From Calditrichota bacterium (GTDB lineage Bacteria; Calditrichota; Calditrichia; RBG-13-44-9; J042): a DNA stretch of 64,000 nt. Position numbers and translations under genes: made by a program. Positions 1 to 8,575 of this stretch are shown in pieces. The DNA lies in assembly GCA_013150955.1 (NCBI GenBank), contig JAADJD010000044.1, positions 76,660-140,659 of the forward strand, in the 5' to 3' direction. The notes under the pieces are model-generated. The model searched no databases. It saw nothing but the letters and a program-made list of their open reading frames with translations, and was not told the DNA's origin. Positions within the stretch are counted from its first letter, which is position 1. Every line of letters starts with the position of its first letter.

Positions 1-305
1 GTGTCCATGTTAGGGTTAACATGAAGCTGTCCGGGGTGCTGCCCCGGTTGTGTGACCGTCGATGGTATGGATGATCGGGTATTTCGGTTGCTAAGTGATG
101 AGTGATGTGTGGATTCGGATCGGTATGAGGATCGTGATTTTTCGGGCGATAGTGGAATTCCAAAACGCAGCCAATTTTTCTGTGGGAATCATCACAAGGG
201 CGCAGTGGGGATTCCGTTAATATTGAGCGAAACAAAATTGAATAATAAAGGATGATTAAGTTATTTCGACGGAAAGGAAAAGTGGAACGAATCAGGGAAG
301 GAGCC
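1..305. other. Gene-free left edge
   Basis: I see no convincing reading frame here. A compact hairpin with 6-bp GC arms (ccgggg / ccccgg, loop of 5) sits at 31-47. It has no good T-run after it, so it may be only the tail of a terminator for a gene outside the window. The rest is likely the upstream region of the response regulator starting at 306; no promoter could be assigned with confidence. Confidence 0.4.
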
Positions 306-713
306 ATGAATCGGAATAAGGCCAAATACGACGTATTGATTGTAGAAGACAACCTGGAACAGGCGCAGCTAACCAAGTTGTTAATGGAGGAGTATGGTTT
401 AAGTTCCGAATATATTACCGATAGTTCCCTGGCACTGGAAAAAATTTCCCGGGATAAACCCCCGGTGGTTATTGTAGACCTGATGATGCCCAAGATTGAT
501 GGGTTGCGCTTACTGAAGATGGTGAAATCGACTCAGGAGACGGCGAACACCAAGATCATCATTTATTCCGGGAAGATGTACGAATCGGATCGGCGAAAGG
601 CGATGGAGCTGGGTGCCGATGCCTTCTTCTTTAAGCCCACACGAGCCCAGTTGATTGTGGAAACGGTAAAAGCATTTTTAGAACCCACCGAACATGAAGC
701 CTGTAAAAATTAA
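306..713 (+). CDS. Single-domain response regulator (CheY-like receiver)
   Basis: A 135-residue protein that is almost entirely one phosphoacceptor receiver domain. Seen: the acidic pair in LIVEDN near residue 14, the phosphorylatable Asp58 in VVIVDLMMP, and the conserved Lys in FFFKPT near the C-terminus. There is no output domain, so it probably acts by protein contact, as CheY/Spo0F-type proteins do. The frame is open from 252, but 306 is preferred because a good ribosome-binding site (gggaaggag) lies just before it. The last 20 bases overlap the start of the metallo-hydrolase gene, implying co-transcription and perhaps a shared signalling role. Family assignment is firm; the partner kinase is not visible. 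Confidence 0.9.
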   Translation: MNRNKAKYDVLIVEDNLEQAQLTKLLMEEYGLSSEYITDSSLALEKISRDKPPVVIVDLMMPKIDGLRLLKMVKSTQETANTKIIIYSGKMYESDRRKAMELGADAFFFKPTRAQLIVETVKAFLEPTEHEACKN

Positions 714-1608
714 GTTCTGGGGGGTACGGGGATCCATACCCACCCCCGGACATCGAACATTGCGCTACGGCGGGAATACCGCCTGTGTGGAGGTGCAGTT
801 TCCGGGCTGTCATCGGTTCATTCTGGATGCGGGATCGGGTATTCGGGAACTGGGCAAGGAACTGCTTCAGCTAACCGAACCGGTAAAAGCATTCATCTTC
901 ATCAGCCATTTCCACTGGGATCATATTCAGGGACTCCCTTTCTTTAAACCAGCTTTTGTCCCTGGCAATCATTTTGTGATTTTTGGTTGCGATGAGCCTC
1001 ATCTCCCCCTGAATGAAATCATCTCCATGCAAATGAAACCCACCTTTTTCCCGGTCTCCATCGAAGACATGCAGGCGCGCATTGAATTCCGGGTGGTGCG
1101 GGAAGAAACGTTTACCATCGATGGGGTTCAGGTGGCGACCAAATTTGTCAATCACCCCGGTTACGCCCTGGGGTACCGATTTACCTTCCAGGGCAAATCC
1201 CTGGTATACGTTAGCGATAACGAGCCGTTCAATAGTGTGTTCCAGGAACAGCCATCGCTCAAGGATGCGGAAGGGGTAAGCGTGGAGGAACGGTTTGAAA
1301 GTTATGTGGAAGATAAAGTGGAAGACTTTGTGGCCTTCATTCGCGGTTGCGATGTGTTGATCCACGACACCCAGTTTTTACCCGAGGAGTATCAGGAGAA
1401 GGTATCCTGGGGGCATTCCCCTTACAATTACACGGTCGAGCTGGCGGTGCGGGCGCAGGTCAAGCAGCTGGTTTTGTTCCATCACGATCCCGACCATGAT
1501 GACCAGACGGTGGATCATATTCTGGAATTAAGTCGTCGGAAGTTGAAGGAAATGGGATACGATATTCCCTGTATCGCGGCTCAGGAAGGGAGCGTTCTGG
1601 AGTTTTAA
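694..1608 (+). CDS. MBL-fold metallo-hydrolase, cyclic phosphodiesterase-like
   Basis: A 304-residue metallo-beta-lactamase-fold hydrolase. The N-terminus (KIKFWGVRGSIPTPG) and the metal-binding motif HFHWDH (His72, His74, Asp76, His77), with later SDNE, HDTQF and FHHDP motifs, match the PhnP / phosphoribosyl-cyclic-phosphate phosphodiesterase branch. Such enzymes bind two divalent metals and cleave phosphodiesters; the substrate here is unknown. The gene overlaps the preceding response regulator by 20 bp, so the two are probably translated together, and signalling (for example degrading a cyclic nucleotide) is a plausible role, by inference only. Its stop codon overlaps the convergent stop of the next gene by 4 bp. 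Confidence 0.85.
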   Translation: MKPVKIKFWGVRGSIPTPGHRTLRYGGNTACVEVQFPGCHRFILDAGSGIRELGKELLQLTEPVKAFIFISHFHWDHIQGLPFFKPAFVPGNHFVIFGCDEPHLPLNEIISMQMKPTFFPVSIEDMQARIEFRVVREETFTIDGVQVATKFVNHPGYALGYRFTFQGKSLVYVSDNEPFNSVFQEQPSLKDAEGVSVEERFESYVEDKVEDFVAFIRGCDVLIHDTQFLPEEYQEKVSWGHSPYNYTVELAVRAQVKQLVLFHHDPDHDDQTVDHILELSRRKLKEMGYDIPCIAAQEGSVLEF

Positions 1609-2396
1609 TCCTCTTCTGCCGAACCGGATTCCACGGTCATTTCGCTACGTAACGATTGGAAATATTGGTAAAGTTCATCCAGATGGTGTAAAATCCCCGG
1701 CCAATCGCCTCGCTCCAGCAGTCCCATGGCCTCATCCAGGATGCGGGTGGCGCGTGGGAATTCGTAGTATTCACACGCATCCCGCAAATCAGACAATTCC
1801 TTCCGAAGGGCTACTTTTTCGCCCCGATTGATGATTTTTAAAATGCCCAGAAAGGTATTTTCAAATTTCAGGATGAATTTTTTCTGCAGGTTCGCAAAGA
1901 TTTTGGGATCCACAAACGTGACGTTGTACAGGGGAATGTGTCCATTGGTGGTGCGTGCCAGGCCCTTCTGCTGTGCCGCCTGGTTGAGGGCAAACCGCAA
2001 TTTGCGCAGTAAATCTGCCTTGCTGAACGGTTTGGCAATAAAATCGTTTGCTCCCAGCTTAATCGCCTTCAGAAACGTATTGGTATCGGCCTTGGCAGTG
2101 ACGATGATGATGGGAGTATCCTCAAATTCGCGGATCTGGCGCAGTTTGCGCAGGGTTTCAAATCCGTCCATTCGGGGCATCATGATGTCCAGGAAAATCA
2201 AATCGGGATGGATTTTCTTTGCCATCTGAAGCCCTTCCATCCCATTGGTGGCACACACCGGTTGATAACCCTTGGCCTGCAGTATGCTGGTAAACATTTT
2301 CAGGATGAACCGATCATCGTCGACCACCAGGATGGTCGCCCCGTGGTTGTCGTCATCCGGATGGGGAAAATCTAAGAATGTGTTTCCGCTTTCCAT
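1605..2396 (-). CDS. Response regulator with C-terminal helical domain
   Basis: A 263-residue protein. Residues ~20-140 are a receiver domain with the acidic cluster VVDDD, phosphoacceptor Asp70 in LIFLDIMMP and a conserved Lys in IAKPF. Residues ~165-250 are a mostly helical, charged region that resembles the four-helix layout of Hpt phosphotransfer domains in length, but I see no His in the usual Hpt setting (AHxLKG), so it is probably not a phosphorelay carrier. No DNA-binding, GGDEF or HD motif is present. It is convergent with the MBL gene, with 4-bp overlapping stop codons. The receiver is certain; the role of the C-terminal part is unknown. Confidence 0.85.
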   Translation of the reverse strand: MESGNTFLDFPHPDDDNHGATILVVDDDRFILKMFTSILQAKGYQPVCATNGMEGLQMAKKIHPDLIFLDIMMPRMDGFETLRKLRQIREFEDTPIIIVTAKADTNTFLKAIKLGANDFIAKPFSKADLLRKLRFALNQAAQQKGLARTTNGHIPLYNVTFVDPKIFANLQKKFILKFENTFLGILKIINRGEKVALRKELSDLRDACEYYEFPRATRILDEAMGLLERGDWPGILHHLDELYQYFQSLRSEMTVESGSAEED

Positions 2397-2469
2397 AGCT
2401 GAAAAATCAATCCCTTTCTAAAAAATATTTCCTTCTCATATTCGGAAAAAACAGGGGTTTCATTAATCC

Positions 2470-2601
2470 CAATTAATGCATTAGACCGCGAATCACGCGG
2501 ATAAACCCGGATACAATTTTTCATCCGGATATAATCCAGTGGATTTTGTTAATTTCATTAGTGTTCATTCGTGTTATTCGTGGTCTGATCATTTGGGTTG
2601 G
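2470..2601 (+). repeat. Intergenic repeat, copy 1
   Basis: First copy of a repeat family seen in most long gaps of this window. The left end reads agaccgcgaatcacgcg and the right end gtgttattcgtggtct; these are imperfect inverted repeats of each other. The middle carries a conserved ttttcatccgga / aatccagtg core. It sits between two divergently placed minus-strand units (response regulator and eIF2B-like gene). This copy is slightly shorter than the others. Confidence 0.75.
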
Positions 2602-2619
2602 GCATCCGGCAGAAGGCAA

Positions 2620-3543
2620 TCAGAGGTAGCGATCCACGAATTCCTTTAATTCAAAGATGCCGTCCTCGATGATAACCTTTTCCAGATAATCAATAGGGGT
2701 TTCCTCGAAGTAGACATTTTCCACCTGAAGATTTTCCAGCTTTTCCGGGAAAAGTTCCGCGGGATCGTTGGGCAGGAAGCGCACGGGGTAGGTTCGTTTC
2801 AACAGGATCTTGTCGCCTTCTCCCGCAACGTAAAAGGGTTTGTCCATTTCCCGTGCAATGATCGCAATGGCATGGGTGCCGGTCTTGTTGATGAAGGAGG
2901 TTTCGGTAAACCGGTCGGTGCCGGTGAGCACAAAATGGGCTTCCTGCAGGGCGCGGGTAATGTCGGCATCCGGGATCAACTTCACTTTAATCCCGGCCTG
3001 GGCAAGACGGGCCGCCAGTTGTCGGCCTTCGTTGCGGGGACGACTTTCGGTGCAGATGACCCGAAAGCGCTTTTTCTGTCGTCGGGCCTCCATTAAAATG
3101 GATTCCACCACACTGCTGGCCGAATGGGTCAGGATGATGTGATAATCCAGAATCAATCGGCTGCCCAGTCGGGTGACGGTTTTGAAATGTTCTTCGGCCT
3201 CTTCGCGGATACGCTGAATTTCTTCCAGCGTGGCCTTTTTAATGGCCTGGATGTTTTTCTCTTCCTTGGGAATATTTTGAATGAAATGAATGACCCGCTT
3301 GGTGCGGTTGTAAATCAGGGCCATCAACGGTTTGGCCCGAATCAGCGCATTGCTCAGCTTGGAAAGGGTTTGAATCAGTTCCGTCCGATTCTTGTACAGC
3401 TGCCGCTTGACGAATTCCTCGACGATGTCCAGTGCCTGATTGGCCAGAAAGTTGGAGCCGTGAATGGAGTCTTCCCGAATTTTTTCAACATCTGCCCGCC
3501 AGTACTCAATTTCCTGATGCCGTTTATTGTTCTTGTTTTCCAA
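2620..3543 (-). CDS. eIF2B alpha/beta/delta-family isomerase-like protein
   Basis: A 307-residue protein. The N-terminal third is helical and charged. The C-terminal two thirds match the initiation-factor-2B / ribose-1,5-bisphosphate isomerase / MtnA superfamily: ILTHSASSVVESIL, VICTESRPRNEGRQLA, VLTGTDRF and INKTGTHAIAIIAREMDKPFYV correspond to the phosphosugar-binding motifs. Known bacterial and archaeal members isomerise phosphorylated ribose derivatives; the exact substrate here cannot be told from sequence. Its first 20 bases overlap the end of cutA, so the two are probably translated from one message. Confidence 0.8.
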   Translation of the reverse strand: MENKNNKRHQEIEYWRADVEKIREDSIHGSNFLANQALDIVEEFVKRQLYKNRTELIQTLSKLSNALIRAKPLMALIYNRTKRVIHFIQNIPKEEKNIQAIKKATLEEIQRIREEAEEHFKTVTRLGSRLILDYHIILTHSASSVVESILMEARRQKKRFRVICTESRPRNEGRQLAARLAQAGIKVKLIPDADITRALQEAHFVLTGTDRFTETSFINKTGTHAIAIIAREMDKPFYVAGEGDKILLKRTYPVRFLPNDPAELFPEKLENLQVENVYFEETPIDYLEKVIIEDGIFELKEFVDRYL

Positions 3544-3856
3544 CGTTTTCCTCCACCCAATTTAGATAATCCTGATGTCCTTTTATTATCGGCAGCGCAA
3601 TAATTTCTGGAACCTCGTATGGATGGATGGCGCGAATCCGTTCCCGGAGCGATTCAAATGCCGCTGCGGTGGTCTTAATGATCAGCAACAATTCGGCATC
3701 CTCGCAAACCTCCCCTTTCCAGAAATAAACCGAGGTGAGTCCTGGCACGATGTTACAACAGGCGGCCAGTTTTTCGTTGATCAGGGTATGGGCAATCTGC
3801 CTGGCACTTTCCTGACTCGGTACGGTGCACAAAACGGTGATGTATTTTGCTTCCAT
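3524..3856 (-). CDS. cutA: CutA-type divalent cation tolerance protein
   Basis: A 110-residue protein of normal CutA length. CutA proteins form trimers with a ferredoxin-like fold and are linked to copper or other divalent metal tolerance, though their function is still debated. Seen: VLCTVPSQESARQIAHTLI, the KLAACCNIVPGLTSVYFWKG block, and HPYEVPEIIALPI, all hallmarks of the family. It is upstream of, and overlaps by 20 bp, the eIF2B-like gene. Confidence 0.93.
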   Translation of the reverse strand: MEAKYITVLCTVPSQESARQIAHTLINEKLAACCNIVPGLTSVYFWKGEVCEDAELLLIIKTTAAAFESLRERIRAIHPYEVPEIIALPIIKGHQDYLNWVEENVGKQEQ

Positions 3857-4015
3857 GGTCGCAATTTTTTTCTTAAGATGTTAATATTTCAATCACTTAA
3901 AAGCAAGCTCAATTTCGGTTGTCTTCCCTTCTTGCCGGAATTGTCCGCGGGTCTCTCCACCTCGACAGGAAAATCGGCTTTAGGCGCCATTTTCGTGATG
4001 TCGGAACCCCGTCGA

Positions 4016-6631
4016 TTATTTGAGCAACAACATCTTGCGATACTGTTCGAAGGAGCCCGCTTTTAACCGGTAGATGTAGGTGCCACTGGGCAGGGGACGC
4101 CCCAGTGCATCGGTACCATCCCACTGTACCGAATGGCTCCCGGCTCCCAGGGGACGATCCAGCAGCGTTCGAATCAGTCGCCCCTGAACGTCAAAAATTT
4201 GTAGCAAAACCGTCGTGGGTTCTGCAATGGAAAAGGGGATCCGGGTGGTTGGGTTGAACGGATTGGGATAATTCTGTTCCAGAGAAAAGGTCACCGGATT
4301 CAAATCGATGTCGGCATCGGATTCTGCATCGGCAAATCCTTCCAGGGTTGCCGATGGTGTGGTGACCGTAACGCCCAGTCGAAATCCGTCCACCCGTTTC
4401 CAGATGGTGTATCCCACCACATACAATCGATACGTTCCCGGTGTGGGATTGTACAGCGTGACGAATTCGGGAGCGTCCAGCGTGGCACCCTGATAATATC
4501 GCTTTCCGTCGGGACTTTCGATAATTAAATCCAGATCATCGGTGGGCCACATGCTCCAGTCCCGGAGCCAGGCCAGCGAAGCTTTCATTTGCGTGGCACC
4601 AGCGGGCACGTCCACGGTAAAGGTGAGCTGTTCCCCGGAACGGATGGGTTGCGTGGCCAGGGCTTCTCCCAGTCGGTTGGGATCGCGTGTTTTCTGGATG
4701 TGCAGGGTGGCCCGAATGCGCCCGGCATTGGTCCAATCCCCCACCACCGTCACACGCATGACACCCCGATCCAGATCCGCATCACGCACCACAAAGGTGG
4801 CGGGACTGCTCACAAAAGCCGGGGTGCCACCCAGGTAGTCCCCATCGCCAAATCGGGAAGTCTTTGCCGAATGAATGGCCAGGATGAGATCATCCCCAAA
4901 AAGGGGATTTTGCCGGGATGGGGGCAATTCCCGTTCCACGCGGCTGATCTGGACCGTCAGCTGAGTCACATCTTCTTCGATGTTGACGAAAAATTCCCGG
5001 CGTTCGCCTGGTTCCAGGAAGTCCAGCTCGGTTGTGAATTGATCTTCTACAATGATGGGTTCCATTAAACTCAGCGCAATGTTAGCCGCCACCACCGGTT
5101 TCCGGGGGCCTTCATCCGGGGGATTGGCCGCCCCGTCCAGCAGGGCCAGATAAGCATTCCAGGCATCCACCAGTCCATAACCCTGATCCTGTTTGGCCGC
5201 CGGGTTCCCCTGAATGGTGTCGGGATTGGCTCCCTGCAATAGCGCTCCCCGGATGGCGTCCGGAGATGCATCGGGTTGGGCGGAAAGCAGCAAGGCAGCC
5301 ACACCGGCCACGGTAGGTGCGGAGAAAGATGTACCACTTACCCAGTTTATGGTGCGGCCGTTGGCGTGTTGGACGTAACGCCATTTTCCGGGCGCCACCA
5401 CTTCTGGATCAGGCCGGCCATCCGGTGTGGGACCACGGGCGCTAAACTCGGCAATCAGGTGGTTGTCCAGCGGCCGGTAAAACAGCCCGCCACCGGGACC
5501 CAGGAAGAAAATGTCCATGACAATGCGTTCGTAAACCGCGGGATCGCTGGCGCCCACCGTGATGATGTTTTCCGCCAGTCCCGGATCCCCTCCCGTTAAC
5601 CCCGATGGACCGGCATTCCCTGCGGAGGCCACCACCACAATCCCCACGTCGTCCATCTGTTCCACCAGCTCAGCAAAAAAGGGATCCTCTCCGGCATACA
5701 GGGTTGCACTACCAAAACTTAAGTTCAGCACCTGAATGTTCACCCCTCCAGGTTCCCCGTTGTTGTATCGGTTCTTCAGTTCCAGCACCCGATCCATTGC
5801 TGCCAGAATGATGCTGTTGGAGGTGGTGCCGTTGGTACGAAAAATTTTCAGGGCGTAGAAAAGGGCACCGGGAGCAGCTCCCACCATGGGAATGCCATCC
5901 CGTCCCGGACCAAAATAATCCGGAATCACACAGTCCGGACAGTACCGTTTGACAGCCCGCTGGATGGCCTTGTTGGAGAAACCGAAAATGGCATTGGCGC
6001 CCACGCAACTGGCCACCCAGGTTCCATGAGGGTGATTCTGTGGGCTGGTCGCGGGAATGCCGTCGCCGGTAAAATTTTCGCCCCCCACAATGCGATCGGC
6101 CACCGCCACCGCTGCCTCGGAAATCCCGGAATCCATGATCCCCACGATAATCCCTTCTCCGGTATGCCCGGTGTTCTGGAAAAACGGAATGGCGTTTATG
6201 ATACTGTTGGTTAGTGGCGAATAGTTGTCCATCTGGATCAGCAGATCCATGAATTGTTCGTGTGTTAGTGAAGTGACCTGGTCCACACTTGCCTCGACCA
6301 GCTGGGGCTGTTCTTCTGTCATCGGGGTGCGCAATCTGGGAAGGGGTGGAAGGGAAAGCATTTGATCTTTAAAAACGCCCTTAATGCGGGGATTTCGAGA
6401 GATGAGATGAACCCGATTTGCTGGCACGGTAACGGCCATGCCATCGCAATAGGTGTAAGCAAACCGAACGTTGCCTCCCATGCGGCGGATCCATTGTTGA
6501 ACGCTGCGATAATCGGATTTTTCCACAGCCAGGATCAGGTCTACCGTTTCGGCCGTTTTGGGACGTGGAAAAGTCGCCAGAAGTTGGGTGCAAAAAATCA
6601 AACCCAGGATTGTGATCATGATGCGTTTCAT
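4016..6631 (-). CDS. Secreted subtilisin-like serine protease (S8) with C-terminal sorting module
   Basis: An 871-residue secreted protease. The frame is open from 6754, but 6631 is chosen: it follows agggag by 6 bases and starts directly with a signal peptide (MKRIMITILGLIFCTQLLA). Residues ~28-95 look like a propeptide. The catalytic domain holds Asp167 (GIMDSGI), His202 (NHPHGTWVAS), oxyanion Asn339 (ASAGNAGP) and Ser435 (VSGTSFSAPT). Two beta-rich segments follow, and the last ~85 residues form a FlgD-like Ig module (QNYPNPFNPTTRIPF ... LPSGTYIYRLKAG) ending in a basic tail, the arrangement seen in type IX-secreted or surface proteins of FCB bacteria. Export to the surface or medium and protein degradation are likely; the substrate is unknown. 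Confidence 0.92.
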   Translation of the reverse strand: MKRIMITILGLIFCTQLLATFPRPKTAETVDLILAVEKSDYRSVQQWIRRMGGNVRFAYTYCDGMAVTVPANRVHLISRNPRIKGVFKDQMLSLPPLPRLRTPMTEEQPQLVEASVDQVTSLTHEQFMDLLIQMDNYSPLTNSIINAIPFFQNTGHTGEGIIVGIMDSGISEAAVAVADRIVGGENFTGDGIPATSPQNHPHGTWVASCVGANAIFGFSNKAIQRAVKRYCPDCVIPDYFGPGRDGIPMVGAAPGALFYALKIFRTNGTTSNSIILAAMDRVLELKNRYNNGEPGGVNIQVLNLSFGSATLYAGEDPFFAELVEQMDDVGIVVVASAGNAGPSGLTGGDPGLAENIITVGASDPAVYERIVMDIFFLGPGGGLFYRPLDNHLIAEFSARGPTPDGRPDPEVVAPGKWRYVQHANGRTINWVSGTSFSAPTVAGVAALLLSAQPDASPDAIRGALLQGANPDTIQGNPAAKQDQGYGLVDAWNAYLALLDGAANPPDEGPRKPVVAANIALSLMEPIIVEDQFTTELDFLEPGERREFFVNIEEDVTQLTVQISRVERELPPSRQNPLFGDDLILAIHSAKTSRFGDGDYLGGTPAFVSSPATFVVRDADLDRGVMRVTVVGDWTNAGRIRATLHIQKTRDPNRLGEALATQPIRSGEQLTFTVDVPAGATQMKASLAWLRDWSMWPTDDLDLIIESPDGKRYYQGATLDAPEFVTLYNPTPGTYRLYVVGYTIWKRVDGFRLGVTVTTPSATLEGFADAESDADIDLNPVTFSLEQNYPNPFNPTTRIPFSIAEPTTVLLQIFDVQGRLIRTLLDRPLGAGSHSVQWDGTDALGRPLPSGTYIYRLKAGSFEQYRKMLLLK

Positions 6632-7114
6632 CACCATCTCCCTTCTATTTGATTTTTCTTTCTCCTCGTACAAATGATGGTAATGCCGTGCAATTGCCGG
6701 GAAATTCGGGAGGTTAAACCCCCAATGACCGGTTATTCGTCTGGGCGATTCCACAACCAGTCCTCAGGGTGCGGTGGAAGGTAAAGGACTGATTGTGAGG
6801 CGTTCACGAATTCTTATGAAACAGACCACCAATCCTTACCGAAAGCTAAAGAAGGTAAGGGTTTCGGGGCATTTTGTCAATATGATGGGCCAAATATTTT
6901 GGGCCCGATGAGGAAGCAGGGGATGAATTTCACGTATGGTTCTCACAAATTGCACGGATTATTCCCGAGCCGCACCATCGGTGCGGATAAGCGCCCGGTT
7001 GTCGGTCACCCCGGCGGAGCAACTGTGCGGGGATGAGTGGCCAGAAAGGTGGGCCGATTCCAAATTTGCAGCGGTGGCGTTCCGATTGCGGGGCATTTCC
7101 CCGGCGGCGTTCCA
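6632..7114. other. 483-bp gap between protease and gdhA
   Basis: No convincing gene. It holds several GC-rich inverted repeats: ccgcacc / ggtgcgg at 6970-6986 (7-bp arms, 3-base loop), gggcc / ggccc at 6887-6906, and the left arm of the gdhA stop stem-loop (7091-7102). The AT-richer stretch 6640-6860 probably contains the protease promoter; I could not assign boxes. The intergenic repeat family is absent here. Confidence 0.4.
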
Positions 7115-7130
7115 TCAGGGGAAAATGCCC
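7091..7130 (-). terminator. Stem-loop spanning the gdhA stop codon
   Basis: The arms gggcatttcccc (7091-7102) and ggggaaaatgccc (7118-7130) pair over 12 bp with a single bulged base. The gdhA stop codon (7115-7117) lies in the loop, so the last codons of the gene form one arm. No T-run follows on the minus strand, so this may be a 3'-end stabiliser or a factor-assisted terminator rather than a classical intrinsic one. Confidence 0.5.
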
Positions 7131-8530
7131 AGCTCGAAATACGATCGGGCGACTTTATGAATGGCGTCCAGGAAGGCCGCCGTGCGCAGATCAATTTCAT
7201 CCTTGTGTTGCCGCCGAATTTCTCGAATTTCGTGGTATGCATTGATCATGGTTTCTTCCAGCCCGGAATTGACCAGATCCTCTTCATCGGCGCCGGTGGC
7301 AATGGATTCAAAAATGTCTTCCGGAATCTTTTTCCCGGTCAGCTGTTCCACTAATTCCAGGATCTGGGTGTTGACCTTTTTCTCGAACCGCTTTCCCATG
7401 CGACCAAAACGGACGTGGGAGAGGTTTTTCAGCCATTCAAAATACGATACAGTCACCCCACCGGCGTTCAGGTACATATCCGGAATGATCATGACCCCCT
7501 TTTGCTGCAGAATCTCGCTGGCTTCGGCGGTAACCGGGCCGTTGGCGGCTTCACCAATAATTTTGGCCTGAATGCGAGGGGCATTTTCGGTGGTGATCTG
7601 GTTCTCCAGCGCGGCCGGTACCAGAATGTCGCACGGCAGTTCCAGCGCCTCGATGGTGTTTTCCAGATTCTGCGCGCCTGGAAAATTCAGAATCGATCCC
7701 GTCTCCTTGCGATGCGCCATGACCTGATCCACGTCCAGGCCTTTTGGATTGTAAATGGCCCCTTCGTACTCCGCCAATCCCACAATAATGGCTCCTCCTT
7801 CCTGAAGAAATTTTGCCGCGTGGTAACCCACATTGCCCAGGCCCTGCACCACCACCCGTTTGCCGTCCAGTCCGGGAGATAATCCCAGTTTTTGCATGTC
7901 TTCTTTGATGCTACAGGCCTCGCGGATGCCAAAAAACACGCCGCGTCCGGTCGCTTCCTTGCGCCCCCGAACCCCACCCTGGGTAATGGGCTTTCCGGTC
8001 ACGCACCCCAGGGCATCCAGCTCATTGCTGGCCATGGCCATGTAGGTGTCCACAATCCAGGCCATTTCCTGAGGACCGGTGCCGTAGTCAGGTGCGGGAA
8101 CGTCCACCGCCGGGCCAATGAAATTCTTTTTAATCAATTCAAAGGTGAATCGCCGCGTCAGGCGCTCCAGCTCCGATTGTGAATATTTCCATTTGGCAAT
8201 CTGCACCCCACCTTTGGCCCCTCCGAAAGGCACATCCACGATGGCGCATTTGTAGGTCATCAGCGCCGCCAGGGCCATGACTTCATCTTCATTCACATTC
8301 GCCGCGTAGCGAATCCCCCCTTTGGTGGGCAGCTTGTGATGGCTGTGCTCCGCCCGCCATGCCTGAATGGTCTCGATGGAACCATCGTCCCGCTTTAGTG
8401 GAAACGTCATGTGGTAAACCGAATTGCAAATCTTTATCTGGTCCAGCAGCCCCTTCGGATAATCGGTCAATCGGGCCGCCCGGTCAAAATTCCGATTCAC
8501 CTGTTCAAAAAATTTAAGATTCTCTGCCAT
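7115..8530 (-). CDS. gdhA: Glu/Leu/Phe/Val-type amino acid dehydrogenase, probably glutamate dehydrogenase
   Basis: A 471-residue oxidative deaminase of the Glu/Leu/Phe/Val dehydrogenase family, catalysing reversible conversion of an amino acid (probably glutamate) and NAD(P)+ to the 2-oxo acid and ammonia. Seen: [16 protein letters not shown] (substrate site), [12 protein letters not shown] (catalytic Lys), [15 protein letters not shown], and the Rossmann nucleotide motif [17 protein letters not shown]. Length is slightly above the usual 410-450. The start at 8530 has a strong ribosome site (aggaggg, 7-base spacing). It is a single-gene unit with a stem-loop at its stop codon. Glutamate is favoured over leucine or phenylalanine but not proven. 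Confidence 0.9.
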   Translation of the reverse strand: MAENLKFFEQVNRNFDRAARLTDYPKGLLDQIKICNSVYHMTFPLKRDDGSIETIQAWRAEHSHHKLPTKGGIRYAANVNEDEVMALAALMTYKCAIVDVPFGGAKGGVQIAKWKYSQSELERLTRRFTFELIKKNFIGPAVDVPAPDYGTGPQEMAWIVDTYMAMASNELDALGCVTGKPITQGGVRGRKEATGRGVFFGIREACSIKEDMQKLGLSPGLDGKRVVVQGLGNVGYHAAKFLQEGGAIIVGLAEYEGAIYNPKGLDVDQVMAHRKETGSILNFPGAQNLENTIEALELPCDILVPAALENQITTENAPRIQAKIIGEAANGPVTAEASEILQQKGVMIIPDMYLNAGGVTVSYFEWLKNLSHVRFGRMGKRFEKKVNTQILELVEQLTGKKIPEDIFESIATGADEEDLVNSGLEETMINAYHEIREIRRQHKDEIDLRTAAFLDAIHKVARSYFELGIFP

Positions 8531-8575
8531 AAAAAATCCCTCCTGTACAATGGTTCATGCTTGTGTTTGTGATCG

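Noticed and set aside
252-305. N-terminal extension of the first response regulator from the ATG at 252
   Set aside because: Ribosome site spacing is poor, and the extension is basic and outside the receiver fold; 306 has a much better site.
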